Assembly (NCBI GenBank): GCA_016720595.1
Contig: JADKKI010000004.1
Span: forward strand, 248,001 to 312,000
Direction: 5' to 3'
DNA: 64,000 bases
From: Myxococcales bacterium
GTDB lineage: Bacteria; Myxococcota_A; Polyangia; Haliangiales; Haliangiaceae
Each line of letters opens with the position of its first letter. Position 1 is the first letter of the stretch. Of this stretch, positions 9,884 through 20,877 are shown in pieces. The notes beneath the pieces are model-generated. The model had not been told where the DNA came from. It made no database searches and saw nothing but the letters and a program-made list of their open reading frames with translations. A program made the translations under genes and the position numbers.

Positions 9884-12409
9884 TCAGCGGCCGCACTTGC
9901 GCGCGGCGAGCTTGGCCTGTGGCGCCGCTTGCTCGTCAGTCTTGCCGATCGCCTCGAGCTTCGCCTTCGCGGCCGGTGGGCAGTTCGGGCCGAGCGCGCC
10001 GAGCGCGAGCGCGGCAGCGGAGACGATCTCCGGAAACGCCGAGTCGTCGAGCGCGGCGATCAGTGCTTGTGCCGCGCCGGGGGCGCCGAGACGCGCGATC
10101 GAGGCGGCGGCGCTTTGCGCGAGCGCGAGGGCGGGCGCGCTCTCGAGCGCCTCGCTCCGCCAGCGAGAGAACTTCGCGACGAGGAGCGTGCCGAGCTGTG
10201 GATCTCCGAGCGTGACGGCGAGGTCCACCGCCTGCGTGCGGACCTCGATCGGCGCCTTGCCATCGTCCCAGGTCCGGGCGAGGAGCTCCGCGATCCCCGC
10301 GGCGCGACATTCGACGAGTGCGATCAGTGCGTCGCGCCGGACATCGACGGCACGGTCGGCCTTGACGGCCTCGCTCAGCGCGTGCGCCGGCCCCAGGCGC
10401 TGGCATCGCGATCCGAGCGCGCTCGCAGCACGGCGTCTGATCTCGGGCCAGGTATCCGTCGACAGCGCCGAGATGATCACGCGGTCGATCCCATCGGGGC
10501 CGCCCGACGTGTGCCACGGCGAGGCCGGATCCGAGGTCGCGCCCGCGAGCGCCGACAGCACGGCGATCCGGACGCCAGGGTCCAGGTCGGTCGCGTAGTC
10601 GAGCACCAGGCCGAGCGCCTCGGGGCGCGGCGCGAGGCCGACGGCGCGGATCGCGACCTGGCGGAGGGCCGAGGTCTCGGCGCCGGGCGCGAGCGCGCGG
10701 AGCTGCTTCTGGAGCGCGGCCATGGCGGCGGCATCGCCCAGCGTCGCGACCCCATCGACCAGCCGATAGCGCCGCTCGTAGTCGGTGGCGCCTGCGAGGG
10801 CCGTGGTGAGCGCCGCGAGGGCAGGGGCGCGGTCGGCCGCGGTCGCGCGCGCGTGGCGCGTGATCGCCTTCCAGAGATCTCCCGCGGCGGTGGCGAGGCT
10901 CTGCGCGATCGCGCGCTCGATCAGCGCATCGACCGGGGCAAGGCTCAGGCGATCGATCACCGCACGGCGGAGGTCCCGCGGCCCTTTGCCGGCGAGCTCG
11001 ACCAGGAGCGGGAGCTCCTTGGGACCGGAGCCGACGCGACGAACCGCCGCGATCCGCGCCGGAAGCTCCACGCTCGCCTTGCCGGCGAGCTCGGCGAGCT
11101 CCGCACCCAGGCCGTTGCTCGCGAGTGCATCGATCACGTCGAGCAACTCCTGATCGCGGACCCAGCCTTCGAGCGCCGCACGGGTCAGCGCAGGACCGGC
11201 GGCCGGATCGTGGATCTTCACCAGCGCCTGGATCAGCCGGCGGCGCGTCGCGGGATCCTGGATCCTCGCGATCTCGGTGTCGATGGCCTGTGCGCCAGCC
11301 GCGCCGCGTTGTGCAAGGGCCTGTGCGGCGCCCTTGGCACCATCGCCGCCATCAGCGATCGCCTTGACGAGCAGCGCGTCGCCGCCGCCCGTGCGCTCGC
11401 CCTCGGCGAACACCTCGAGCTCGCCGATCGAGGTCTGTCCGGTCGGCGTGCCATAGGTGGTCTCGAGCACCACCGTGACGCAGCCGCTGATCGGCTCGGG
11501 CAGATCCGCGACGTACGCGCTGCCGAGTGGATCGCCGGCGGCGTCCGGGAGGTCGACGTGCCACGCGCCCTGGCTGCTGACGATGCCGATCCTGCGCGGG
11601 CGGTTGGAGCCCTTGAGCGCCGCGACCGAGGTGGGATTGCCGGGCACGATGCGGAGCTGGCGTGCCTTCGCGCTGGGGACGCGCGCCTCGAACGTGAAGA
11701 ACTGTCCCTCACCGAAACCCGCGAGCTCCTCGCGCCACATCGTCTGCGGCTGCGCATCATCGAGCTCGCCGGGGGTGCCGAGGCCGCCGGCATCCCCGGC
11801 GCCGATCTGGTGGCTCGCGAGCCGGGCACGATACAGCACCGGCGGCGGCGCCGTGGCCCCGTCGAGCTTCGCCGCGATCACGGGCGCGAGCTCGGGGACG
11901 CCCGTGGGCAGCCGGCCCGCACGCTGAAACTTCGCGCCGTCGAACTTCTCGGCGAACAACAGCGCGGGCTTGCCGTCGCAGCGGCGGAGCCCGGCGCGGG
12001 CCTGGTAGCGGAACACGTCGCCGGCCTGCGCATCGATCTCCACCGAGTAGTCCGCGTCGAGCCCGACACCACCGAGTGGAAACCGCACGGCCTCGCGCCA
12101 CGCCGCGCCGCTCCGCACGATCACCACACCTTGCCGCGCACTCGGCGGGCCGACATCGACGACGATCACCGGCTTCCCGTCGCGCCGGCCGACGAGGATC
12201 CTGCCCTGGCTCGCGGTGGGCGCCACGGTGACGCTCCCTGCGAGCTTCCCCGCGACCCGCACGATCCCATCCGGGCCGAGCTCGATGGTCTCGGCCGTCC
12301 CATCACCATCGAGGTCCGCACTCGCGGACGCGATCGGCGCGGCGTGAGCGACACCCGCACCGACGACGAGCGTCGCCACGATCGTCCCGGTCATGCGTAC
12401 AGCGCTCAT
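9884..12409 (-). CDS. secreted HEAT-repeat protein with discoidin-like domain
   Basis: About 841 residues from the ATG at 12409. The N-terminus has a signal peptide (basic MSAVR, then a hydrophobic stretch ending AHA-AP). It is followed by an FG-GAP-like Asp-rich segment (DLDGDGTAE) and a region near residues 190-330 whose layout (LDDAQPQTMW, later FTFEAR, RIVPGN, SIGELEVFAEG) resembles discoidin / F5-8-type C beta domains found in bacterial surface proteins. The C-terminal half is a run of HEAT-like helical repeats rich in A-L-x-A-L and P-A-A. An alternative ATG at 12439 overlaps the stop of the preceding 73-codon gene as ATGA and would add 10 residues. That overlap suggests translational coupling, but the shorter form gives the more typical signal peptide. 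Likely periplasmic or cell-surface; function unknown. Confidence 0.75.
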   Translation of the reverse strand: MSAVRMTGTIVATLVVGAGVAHAAPIASASADLDGDGTAETIELGPDGIVRVAGKLAGSVTVAPTASQGRILVGRRDGKPVIVVDVGPPSARQGVVIVRSGAAWREAVRFPLGGVGLDADYSVEIDAQAGDVFRYQARAGLRRCDGKPALLFAEKFDGAKFQRAGRLPTGVPELAPVIAAKLDGATAPPPVLYRARLASHQIGAGDAGGLGTPGELDDAQPQTMWREELAGFGEGQFFTFEARVPSAKARQLRIVPGNPTSVAALKGSNRPRRIGIVSSQGAWHVDLPDAAGDPLGSAYVADLPEPISGCVTVVLETTYGTPTGQTSIGELEVFAEGERTGGGDALLVKAIADGGDGAKGAAQALAQRGAAGAQAIDTEIARIQDPATRRRLIQALVKIHDPAAGPALTRAALEGWVRDQELLDVIDALASNGLGAELAELAGKASVELPARIAAVRRVGSGPKELPLLVELAGKGPRDLRRAVIDRLSLAPVDALIERAIAQSLATAAGDLWKAITRHARATAADRAPALAALTTALAGATDYERRYRLVDGVATLGDAAAMAALQKQLRALAPGAETSALRQVAIRAVGLAPRPEALGLVLDYATDLDPGVRIAVLSALAGATSDPASPWHTSGGPDGIDRVIISALSTDTWPEIRRRAASALGSRCQRLGPAHALSEAVKADRAVDVRRDALIALVECRAAGIAELLARTWDDGKAPIEVRTQAVDLAVTLGDPQLGTLLVAKFSRWRSEALESAPALALAQSAAASIARLGAPGAAQALIAALDDSAFPEIVSAAALALGALGPNCPPAAKAKLEAIGKTDEQAAPQAKLAARKCGR

Positions 12410-12435
12410 CGCGCGCAGCCTACCACCGCGGTCGC

Positions 12436-12657
12436 TCATGCCGAGGGCGCCGAGATCAGGGCCGAGAACCGCAGGGCGAGCTCGGGCCGCTGCGCGAACA
12501 GCTGACTCCACGTCTGGTTGATCACAGCGATCATCTCCAGCGGGACACCCTCGGCGAGCAGCGATTGCACGCCATTCGGCTCCTGGGTCAGCCGCCGGAA
12601 CAGCCGCGCGTACTCGCCCCCACCTCGCGTCTCCTGGATCAACGCATCCTCGTCCAT
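12436..12657 (-). CDS. small hypothetical protein, 73 aa
   Basis: A 73-codon ORF starting at ATG 12657. It is mostly helical in character, with an acidic N-terminus (MDEDALIQ) and a Trp in NQTWSQLF, and has no signal peptide or membrane segment. I do not recognise the family. Its stop overlaps an ATG (ATGA) in the frame of the downstream HEAT-repeat gene, which suggests one transcript. Upstream it is divergent from queA with only 17 bp between the start codons, so any queA promoter would have to lie inside this ORF or queA would share it. That close packing is the main reason for caution about both starts. Confidence 0.5.
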   Translation of the reverse strand: MDEDALIQETRGGGEYARLFRRLTQEPNGVQSLLAEGVPLEMIAVINQTWSQLFAQRPELALRFSALISAPSA

Positions 12658-12674
12658 CCCGTGACGATAACCGC

Positions 12675-14836
<2,162 letters not shown>

Positions 14837-14910
14837 CCCCCTCCGACGCGGATGCTACGCAACCGCTGATTTTTCAGATACCTGGCCGCCGGGTGTCGTA
14901 GGAGAGCGCG

Positions 14911-15204
14911 ATGCAAGCGATGCAGCCGATCATGATGATGCTGGTGATGTTCGGGATTTTCTATTTCATCCTGATCCGCCCGCAGGTTCGTAAGCAGAAG
15001 GAGCACCAGTCGGTGCTCTCGAAGCTCGGCAAGGGTGACGAGGTGATCACCCGCGGCGGCGTGATCGGCAAGATCACGGGCGTCTCCGACGACGGCATCC
15101 TCGTCCTCGAGCTTCAGGAGAAGGTCCGCGTTCGCATTCCGCGCGCGTACATCGAGGGCAAGTGGGACGGCAAGGTCCCCGACACCGCTGCACGCGCAGC
15201 GTGA
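14911..15204 (+). CDS. yajC: Sec translocon accessory subunit YajC
   Basis: YajC associates with SecDF and YidC at the Sec translocon in the inner membrane. The 97-residue product has one N-terminal membrane helix (MMMLVMFGIFYFILIRPQ), then the conserved basic turn RPQ-x-R-K-Q-x-K-E-H and a small cytoplasmic beta domain (GDEVITRGGVIGKI). A good Shine-Dalgarno (GGAG) sits about 7 nt before the ATG. It is followed 38 bp later by secD, and all three genes are probably cotranscribed. The 74 bp between tgt and yajC contain a short CTGA-TTTT-TCAG inverted repeat but no convincing promoter. Confidence 0.95.
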   Translation: MQAMQPIMMMLVMFGIFYFILIRPQVRKQKEHQSVLSKLGKGDEVITRGGVIGKITGVSDDGILVLELQEKVRVRIPRAYIEGKWDGKVPDTAARAA

Positions 15205-15242
15205 TCCTTTTCGTCTGACAGCTACTCCGTTCGAGGTGGTTC

Positions 15243-17198
15243 ATGGACCGTAGTCTCAAGTGGCGAACACTCGCCCTGATCGCCAGCTGTTTGCTGTGCG
15301 TCGGCATTCTCATGCCGAGCTTCGTCGATAAGGACAAGCTGCCCAGCTGGTTCCCGTTCGTCAAGAAGATCAATCTCGGCCTCGATCTGCAGGGAGGCCT
15401 GCACATCGTCTACAGCATCGACCTCGACAAGGCTGTCGACGACAAGGCCTCCGAGATCAAGCGTGACCTCGAGTCGCGGTTCGCGGACGAGAAGACCCCG
15501 GCGGTCGTGAAGACGCCGTCGTCGCCGATCGGCGCGGTGGTCGTCACGATGACCGACGCGACCAAGCGCGACGCGGCCAAGGCCGCGATCGACGCGGACT
15601 ACTCCAAGGACATCACCGGCTACGACTGCCCCGCGGAGCCCGCCGGGTCGATCTGCTTCCGCGTGTCGTCGGCGTACGCGGACGGCATCAAGAAGGCCGC
15701 GCTCACCAACGCGGTGTCCACGATCCGCGAGCGCATCAACGAGAAGGGCGTCGCCGAGCCCACCGTCGTCGAGAAGGGTGACGAGATCCTCGTCGAGCTC
15801 CCCGGCCTCGACAAGGACTCGATCCAGGAGACGCGCGACATCATCGCCCGCACCGCGAAGCTCGAGTTCAAGGTCGTCGACGACGGCTCCGAGTACATGA
15901 AGAAGCTGTACGCGCACGTCGGCAGCCAGGGCAAAGAGAACCACCCCACGGATCCCGCCGCGATCGCCGCGGACATCCAGGCCGAGATCGACCAGTGGCG
16001 CCCCGAGGACGGCGGCGGCATGCGGACGGACTACTACCTGATCGCGCACGATCGCGAGGAGGCGCTGACGCTCGACGAGGCCAAGGCCACCGGCTGCCTC
16101 AACAAGGACAACAAGGACAAGATCGAGAACGGGCGGGTCAAGTGCAACGTCACCGGCCGGCGCGTGATCGAGCTGTACCTGTTCGGCGACAAGAAGCTCG
16201 GCGTCAAGGGTTTGGTCGACACCGACCCCACGTTCAAGGTCCCCGATGACAAGCAGATCGGCTTCGAGCTCAACGAGCCGAGCCCGGACGCCAAGGACCA
16301 GCGCACCTACTGGCGCACCTACTACCTCGACCGCGCGATCCGCCTCACCGGCTCGGGCATCGCGAACGCGATGGCGAGCTACGACCCGAACACGAACCGT
16401 CCGATCGTGCTCCTCGACTTCAACCGCTACGGTGGCCGCGTGTTCGGCGATCTGACGTCGCAGATCGTCGGTCGCAAGCTGGCCACCATCCTCGATGACA
16501 AGGTCAAGAGCGCGCCGATCATCAACGGCGCCATCCGTGGTGGTCGCGCCTCGATCACGATGGGCGGCAGCGTCGCCACCCGCATGGAGAAGGAGGCCAA
16601 GGAGCTCGTCAACGTGCTGAAGACGGGCTCGCTGCCGGCGCCGCTCCGCGAGGAGTCGTCCTCGGAGGTCGGCCCCACGCTCGGTCGCGATGCGATCGAG
16701 AAGACCCGCCTGTCGTTCGCCCTCGGCATCGGCCTCGTCATCCTGATCATGGTCGGCATCTATCGCTGGTCCGGTTGGATCAGCGTGTTCGCCGTGGTGT
16801 TCCACATCGTGATGACGCTCGCCGTCATGGCGGCGTTCGGCGCCACGCTGACGTTGCCCGGCATCGCCGCGATCGTCCTCTCGATCGGCATGGAGGTGGA
16901 CGGCAACATCCTGATCTACGAACGCATTCGAGACGAGCTCCTGTTAGGGAAGAGCGTACGAGGTGCCATCGATCTGGGCTTCTCGCGCGCCTTCTCCGCC
17001 ATCCTCGACGGTCAGCTCACAACCGCGGCCGCCGGCTGGGTCCTCCTGCAGTACGGCTCCGGTCCGATCAAGGGCTTCGCCGTGATGCTCCTCGTCGGCG
17101 TGTTCACCACCCTGTCCACCAACATCTGGGTCACTCGGATCTTCTTCGACTGGTACGTCTCCAGGAAGAAGGGCACCGTGGCCACGATTTCGATCTGA
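15243..17198 (+). CDS. secD: protein translocase subunit SecD
   Basis: SecD uses the proton gradient to pull exported proteins through the Sec channel from the periplasmic side. The 651-residue protein has an N-terminal membrane helix (LALIASCLLCVGIL), the conserved LGLDLQGG motif just after it, a large periplasmic P1 region with RERINEKGVAEPTV and VELPGL, and a C-terminal block of five membrane helices with GIAAIVLSIGMEVDGNILIYERIRDE. It is somewhat longer than E. coli SecD; the extra residues lie in the periplasmic domain and include two cysteines flanking a Lys/Asn-rich stretch. SD GAGG precedes the ATG. secF follows after 9 bp. Confidence 0.97.
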   Translation: MDRSLKWRTLALIASCLLCVGILMPSFVDKDKLPSWFPFVKKINLGLDLQGGLHIVYSIDLDKAVDDKASEIKRDLESRFADEKTPAVVKTPSSPIGAVVVTMTDATKRDAAKAAIDADYSKDITGYDCPAEPAGSICFRVSSAYADGIKKAALTNAVSTIRERINEKGVAEPTVVEKGDEILVELPGLDKDSIQETRDIIARTAKLEFKVVDDGSEYMKKLYAHVGSQGKENHPTDPAAIAADIQAEIDQWRPEDGGGMRTDYYLIAHDREEALTLDEAKATGCLNKDNKDKIENGRVKCNVTGRRVIELYLFGDKKLGVKGLVDTDPTFKVPDDKQIGFELNEPSPDAKDQRTYWRTYYLDRAIRLTGSGIANAMASYDPNTNRPIVLLDFNRYGGRVFGDLTSQIVGRKLATILDDKVKSAPIINGAIRGGRASITMGGSVATRMEKEAKELVNVLKTGSLPAPLREESSSEVGPTLGRDAIEKTRLSFALGIGLVILIMVGIYRWSGWISVFAVVFHIVMTLAVMAAFGATLTLPGIAAIVLSIGMEVDGNILIYERIRDELLLGKSVRGAIDLGFSRAFSAILDGQLTTAAAGWVLLQYGSGPIKGFAVMLLVGVFTTLSTNIWVTRIFFDWYVSRKKGTVATISI

Positions 17199-17207
17199 GC
17201 AGCAGCC

Positions 17208-18518
17208 ATGAGTGAACACCACAAGTTCCGTTATCTGCTGCCGCCGGGAAACAACTTCTCGTTCGTCACGAAGTTCAAGGCCTGGCTCGTCTTCTCGTCC
17301 ATCGCGATGTGCGCGGCGGTCGGCATCTTGTTCGTCAACAAGAGCGTCCGCGGCGACTACATGAACTGGACGATCGACTTCAAGGGTGGCACCGAGATCA
17401 TCGTCGCGTTCAAGGACAAGGACGGCGCGTACACCAAGCTCGATCCGGGCAAGATCCGGGAGACCCTCGAGGAGGGTGAGAAGGGTCTCGAGGTCTCGGA
17501 CATCAACTGGACCGGCCAGGATGCCAAGGGCAACGACGTCCCCGTCAACGGCACGATCATCCGCACCACGCGGTACTCGGCGCTCAAGCCGGAGACCGAG
17601 AAGTCGGCGCTCGACGAGTTCAATGCCACGTTCAAGGATCGCGAGATCAGCAAGGCCACGTGGTCCGGCGATCGTCTCAGCGTCCGCTCGAAGAAGCCGA
17701 TCACCCCGGCCGAGGCGACGACGCTGTTCGCGAAGCACGGCCTCGAGCTGAAGGTGTGGAGCGAGGACGAGGCCAAGGTCTACAGCCGCGCCGATGAAGG
17801 TACCGGCGAGTACAACCAGTGGTACGCGATGTACGGCCTCGATCGCGCCTACGAGCAGAAGCTCGAGAAGGCGTTCTCGGGCGTCGATGTCAACGTGGTC
17901 CAGAGCTACGGCGTCGGTGCCAAGGCCGGCGACAAGCTCCGTGATGACGCCGCGAAGGCGATCGTCTACGCGATCTTCCTGATCATGCTGTACCTCGCGT
18001 TCCGGTTCGATATCCGGTACGCGCCGGGCGCCGCCTTCGCCACGATCCACGACGCCGTCATGGTGATCGGCGTGTTCGCGGTGACGTGGACGGAGGTCTC
18101 GCTGACCTCGGTCGCAGGGCTGCTGACCGTCATGGGCTTCTCCGTCAATGACACCGTGATCGTCTTCGATCGCGTGCGAGAGAATCAGGCGAAGCTCAAG
18201 GACAAGAAGATCGAGCGCATCATCGACATCTCGATCAACGAGATGCTGGTCCGCACGATCCTGACGTCGTCGACGGTGTTCGCGACCACGCTGATCATGA
18301 ACATCTTCGGCACCGGTCTCGTGAAGAACTTCGCCTTCGCGATGAACATCGGTGTGATCGTCGGCTGCTACTCGTCGATCTTCCTCGCGGTCCCGTTCTT
18401 CATGTGGATCTCGAAGAAGTGGTACTCGGGTCCGGCGCCGGCCCGTCGTCGTGCCTCTCCCGTCCCGGCTCCTGCCACCACGGCAGCCGACGACGCGGAG
18501 CCCACGAACGACGAGTAG
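17208..18518 (+). CDS. secF: protein translocase subunit SecF
   Basis: SecF pairs with SecD to form the SecDF export motor. The 436-residue product carries the family marker WTIDFKGGTE near the first membrane helix, a periplasmic P1 domain longer than in E. coli SecF, and a C-terminal membrane block with VAGLLTVMGFSVNDTVIVFDRVRE. The C-terminus after the last helix is a short Pro/Ala-rich cytoplasmic tail. It is the last gene of the queA-tgt-yajC-secDF run, and recJ follows after 94 bp that contain inverted repeats. Confidence 0.97.
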   Translation: MSEHHKFRYLLPPGNNFSFVTKFKAWLVFSSIAMCAAVGILFVNKSVRGDYMNWTIDFKGGTEIIVAFKDKDGAYTKLDPGKIRETLEEGEKGLEVSDINWTGQDAKGNDVPVNGTIIRTTRYSALKPETEKSALDEFNATFKDREISKATWSGDRLSVRSKKPITPAEATTLFAKHGLELKVWSEDEAKVYSRADEGTGEYNQWYAMYGLDRAYEQKLEKAFSGVDVNVVQSYGVGAKAGDKLRDDAAKAIVYAIFLIMLYLAFRFDIRYAPGAAFATIHDAVMVIGVFAVTWTEVSLTSVAGLLTVMGFSVNDTVIVFDRVRENQAKLKDKKIERIIDISINEMLVRTILTSSTVFATTLIMNIFGTGLVKNFAFAMNIGVIVGCYSSIFLAVPFFMWISKKWYSGPAPARRRASPVPAPATTAADDAEPTNDE

Positions 18519-18550
18519 TCGGGCACTGCCGGACCTGCTCGACCTCGGTA

Positions 18551-18574
18551 GATCCCCGGGATCTCTCGAGATCC
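18551..18574. repeat. two overlapping short inverted repeats upstream of recJ
   Basis: Two near-palindromes overlap in the secF-recJ gap. GATCCC/GGGATC has arms at 18551-18556 and 18558-18563, and GGATCTC/GAGATCC has arms at 18559-18565 and 18568-18574. They share the central GGGATC, so as single strands they could not form together. Possible operator or mRNA structure before recJ; no functional evidence. Confidence 0.35.
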
Positions 18575-18612
18575 AGCAGTTCGGTGTCATACCCGACGGG
18601 TACGGTCCCCGC

Positions 18613-20358
18613 GTGCAACTCCGGCTGCGTCCCGCCGATGACCAGATCGTGGCTCGGCTCGCGTCGAGTCTGCGGGTCCGCCCAGCGACGGCGCGTTGCC
18701 TGGTCGCACGTGGTGTCCACGATCCGCGCGAGGCGCAGAGCTTCGTGGATCCGCGTCTCGCGGCGCTGCGGCCGCCCGCCGGACTCGCTGGCCTGCCCCG
18801 CGCGGTGGGGCGGATCGCCGATGCGGTCGAGCGCGGTCACCGGATCGGCGTGTTCGGGGACTATGACGTCGATGGTGTCACCACCGCGGCGCTGCTGACG
18901 TCGTTCCTGCGCGCCTCGGGCGCCGAGGTCGAGGTCGCGGTCGCGCGGCGCGACGCCGGCTACGGCTTCACGACGGGCGCGGCGGCGGAGTTCGCCAGGC
19001 TCGGCTGTCAGCTCGTGATCACCGGCGACTGCGGGACGAGCGATCTCGATGCCCTTCAGGCGTCGGCGGCGCTCGGGATCGACGTGATCGTCGTCGACCA
19101 CCACACCGTCCCTTCGGCAGACGTCGCGCACCCGTCGTACGCCCTGGTCAACCCGTTCCGCACCGACTCCACGTTCCCGTTCCGCGGGATGGCCTCGGTC
19201 GGGCTCGCGTTCTACGTCGCGGCCGCCGTGCGGACCGAGCTGCGCGACCGCGGTCACTATCGGTCGCGGCCCGAGCCCGACGTTCGCGACCTGCTCGATC
19301 TCGTCGCCCTCGGTACGATCGCGGATCTGGTCCCGCTCGAGGCCGAGAACCGGATCCTCACCGCCCTCGGCCTGCGCCGGCTGCAGAGCCGGGTGCGCCC
19401 GGGCGTGGCCGCGCTGCTCGCGGCGGCGGGCGTCGATCCGGAGCGCGAGATCGACGCGCGCGTGGTGGGCTGGAAGCTCGCACCTCGGATCAATGCGCCG
19501 GGTCGGCTCGGTGCCGCCGAGCCTTCGCTGGCACTTCTGCTCGCGGGTGCGGACACCGCCGTCGCGTGTGCCGCCGCGCTCGAGGCCGCCAATACGGAGC
19601 GGCGGGCGATCCAGGAGCGGGTGATGGGCGAGGCGCTCGAGCAGCTCGGCGTGCGCTCGATCGACACCAGCAGCTCGGCGATCGTGGTGGCGGGCGAGGG
19701 CTGGCCGTCCGGCGTGGTCGGCATCGTCGCCGCCAAGCTCGTCGATCTCTATCAGCGCCCGGCGTTCGTGATCGGCATCGATCCCGCCACCGGCGTCGGT
19801 CGTGGCTCGGCGCGGACCTGCGGTGGTGTGAATCTGTACCAGGCGCTCTCGGCCGCCGCGCTGGTCCCCGGCTGCCTCGGCCGGTTCGGTGGTCATGCGG
19901 CCGCCGCGGGGTTCACGATCCAGCGCGAACAGGTGGAGGCGCTGGCGGAAGCGCTGGGCGGGGCGTGCAGCAAGCTCGCAGAGGGTTCGGGCCCTGTGCC
20001 GAGCGGTCGCGAGATCGATGCGGAGGTCCGCCTGGCCGAGGTCGACGAGCGGCTGGCCACGGAGCTCGCGGGGCTCGGCCCGTTCGGGCAGCAGAATCCG
20101 GCGCCGATGCTGGTGACCCGCAATGCGCGGGTGACGGCGGTCCGTCGGGTCGGAGACCTCTCGCGGGGCGGCGGCCACCTGAAGCTGACCGTGGAGGATG
20201 ATCGCAGCACGATCCGGAGCGCGATCGGCTTCGGGCTCGGCGATCGCGAGGTCTCCGTCGGCGTCCACGTGGATCTGGCGTTCGTGCCCACGATCTCGAC
20301 CTGGCAGGGGCGGCGCAGCGCCGAGCTCGAGCTCGCCGACCTGGCGATCGTTCACTAG
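18613..20358 (+). CDS. recJ: single-stranded-DNA-specific 5'-3' exonuclease RecJ
   Basis: RecJ degrades single-stranded DNA 5' to 3' in recombination, mismatch and base-excision repair. With GTG 18613 as start the protein has 581 residues, the normal RecJ size. It shows the DHH-family metal motifs GDYDVDG (about residues 82-88) and VVDHHTVP, the middle region with KLAPRINAPGRLG, and the DHHA1-type motif GGHAAAAGF. The open frame extends further upstream to 18451 but would overlap secF and add non-conserved residues, so the internal GTG is preferred. The C-terminal domain contains LGPFGQQNPAP, typical of RecJ. Confidence 0.93.
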   Translation: MQLRLRPADDQIVARLASSLRVRPATARCLVARGVHDPREAQSFVDPRLAALRPPAGLAGLPRAVGRIADAVERGHRIGVFGDYDVDGVTTAALLTSFLRASGAEVEVAVARRDAGYGFTTGAAAEFARLGCQLVITGDCGTSDLDALQASAALGIDVIVVDHHTVPSADVAHPSYALVNPFRTDSTFPFRGMASVGLAFYVAAAVRTELRDRGHYRSRPEPDVRDLLDLVALGTIADLVPLEAENRILTALGLRRLQSRVRPGVAALLAAAGVDPEREIDARVVGWKLAPRINAPGRLGAAEPSLALLLAGADTAVACAAALEAANTERRAIQERVMGEALEQLGVRSIDTSSSAIVVAGEGWPSGVVGIVAAKLVDLYQRPAFVIGIDPATGVGRGSARTCGGVNLYQALSAAALVPGCLGRFGGHAAAAGFTIQREQVEALAEALGGACSKLAEGSGPVPSGREIDAEVRLAEVDERLATELAGLGPFGQQNPAPMLVTRNARVTAVRRVGDLSRGGGHLKLTVEDDRSTIRSAIGFGLGDREVSVGVHVDLAFVPTISTWQGRRSAELELADLAIVH

Positions 20359-20375
20359 GCGCGGTATCTCAAGGC

Positions 20376-20870
20376 GTGGCCACGCCCGTCCAGCCGAACG
20401 ACGACGCCGACGACGCGCCGGTCCCCAAGCTGCCGCGCGGCCGTGGGCTCAAGCTCGATGGTCCGATGATGTTCCGGATCGGCGGCACGCTGATCCTGCT
20501 GATCATGATCGTCGTGATGCGGAAGCCGTGCGCGGATGCCACGTCGAAGTTCATCACCGGCTTCGGCGATGAGGGCGGAAACGCCGCCGTGCCCAAGCCA
20601 GGCACGATCGATGTCCCGGCGGGCTCGGGATCGGCGAAGCCGCAGAATGACGGCCTCGAGTACGTCGGGCCGAAGGCGACGGAGGCAGAGGTTCGCGCGG
20701 CGTGGGAGCGGACGCGGGCCAAGGCGCGGCTCGAGGCCGGCTCGGGCTCGGCGTCAGGGTCGGGGTCGGGCTCGGCGTCGGCGTCGGGGTCGGGGTCGGG
20801 CTCGGGGTCGGGGTCGGCGTCGGGTTCGGCGTCGGCGTCGGGCTCGGCGTCGGGCTCCGCAGCGCCGTAG
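20376..20870 (+). CDS. membrane-anchored Gly-Ser-rich hypothetical protein
   Basis: A 164-residue product from GTG 20376, 17 bp after recJ. It has an acidic, proline-containing cytoplasmic N-terminus, one membrane helix ([17 protein letters not shown], about residues 32-48), a linker of about 70 residues, and a C-terminal low-complexity tail of alternating Gly, Ser and Ala from about residue 122 to the end. The tail is encoded by a hexanucleotide-like repeat. No domain is recognised. The same (GS)n-type ending appears on another gene of this window (the lipoprotein ending at 31790), which suggests a lineage habit rather than a specific function. Confidence 0.65.
   Translation: MATPVQPNDDADDAPVPKLPRGRGLKLDGPMMFRIGGTLILLIMIVVMRKPCADATSKFITGFGDEGGNAAVPKPGTIDVPAGSGSAKPQNDGLEYVGPKATEAEVRAAWERTRAKARLEAGSGSASGSGSGSASASGSGSGSGSGSASGSASASGSASGSAAP
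20739..20866 (+). repeat. GC-rich hexanucleotide-type tandem repeat (Gly-Ser codons)
   Basis: About 128 bp built from GGCTCG, GGGTCG and GCGTCG units encode the Gly-Ser-Ala tail of the preceding gene. Because the unit is a multiple of three, copy-number change would keep the frame. Confidence 0.8.
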
Positions 20871-20877
20871 CGACGCG

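Noticed and set aside
9929..12505. Plus-strand open frame of 858 codons over the HEAT-repeat gene.
   Set aside because: The minus-strand product has a signal peptide and HEAT repeats; the plus-strand translation has neither and is Arg-rich.
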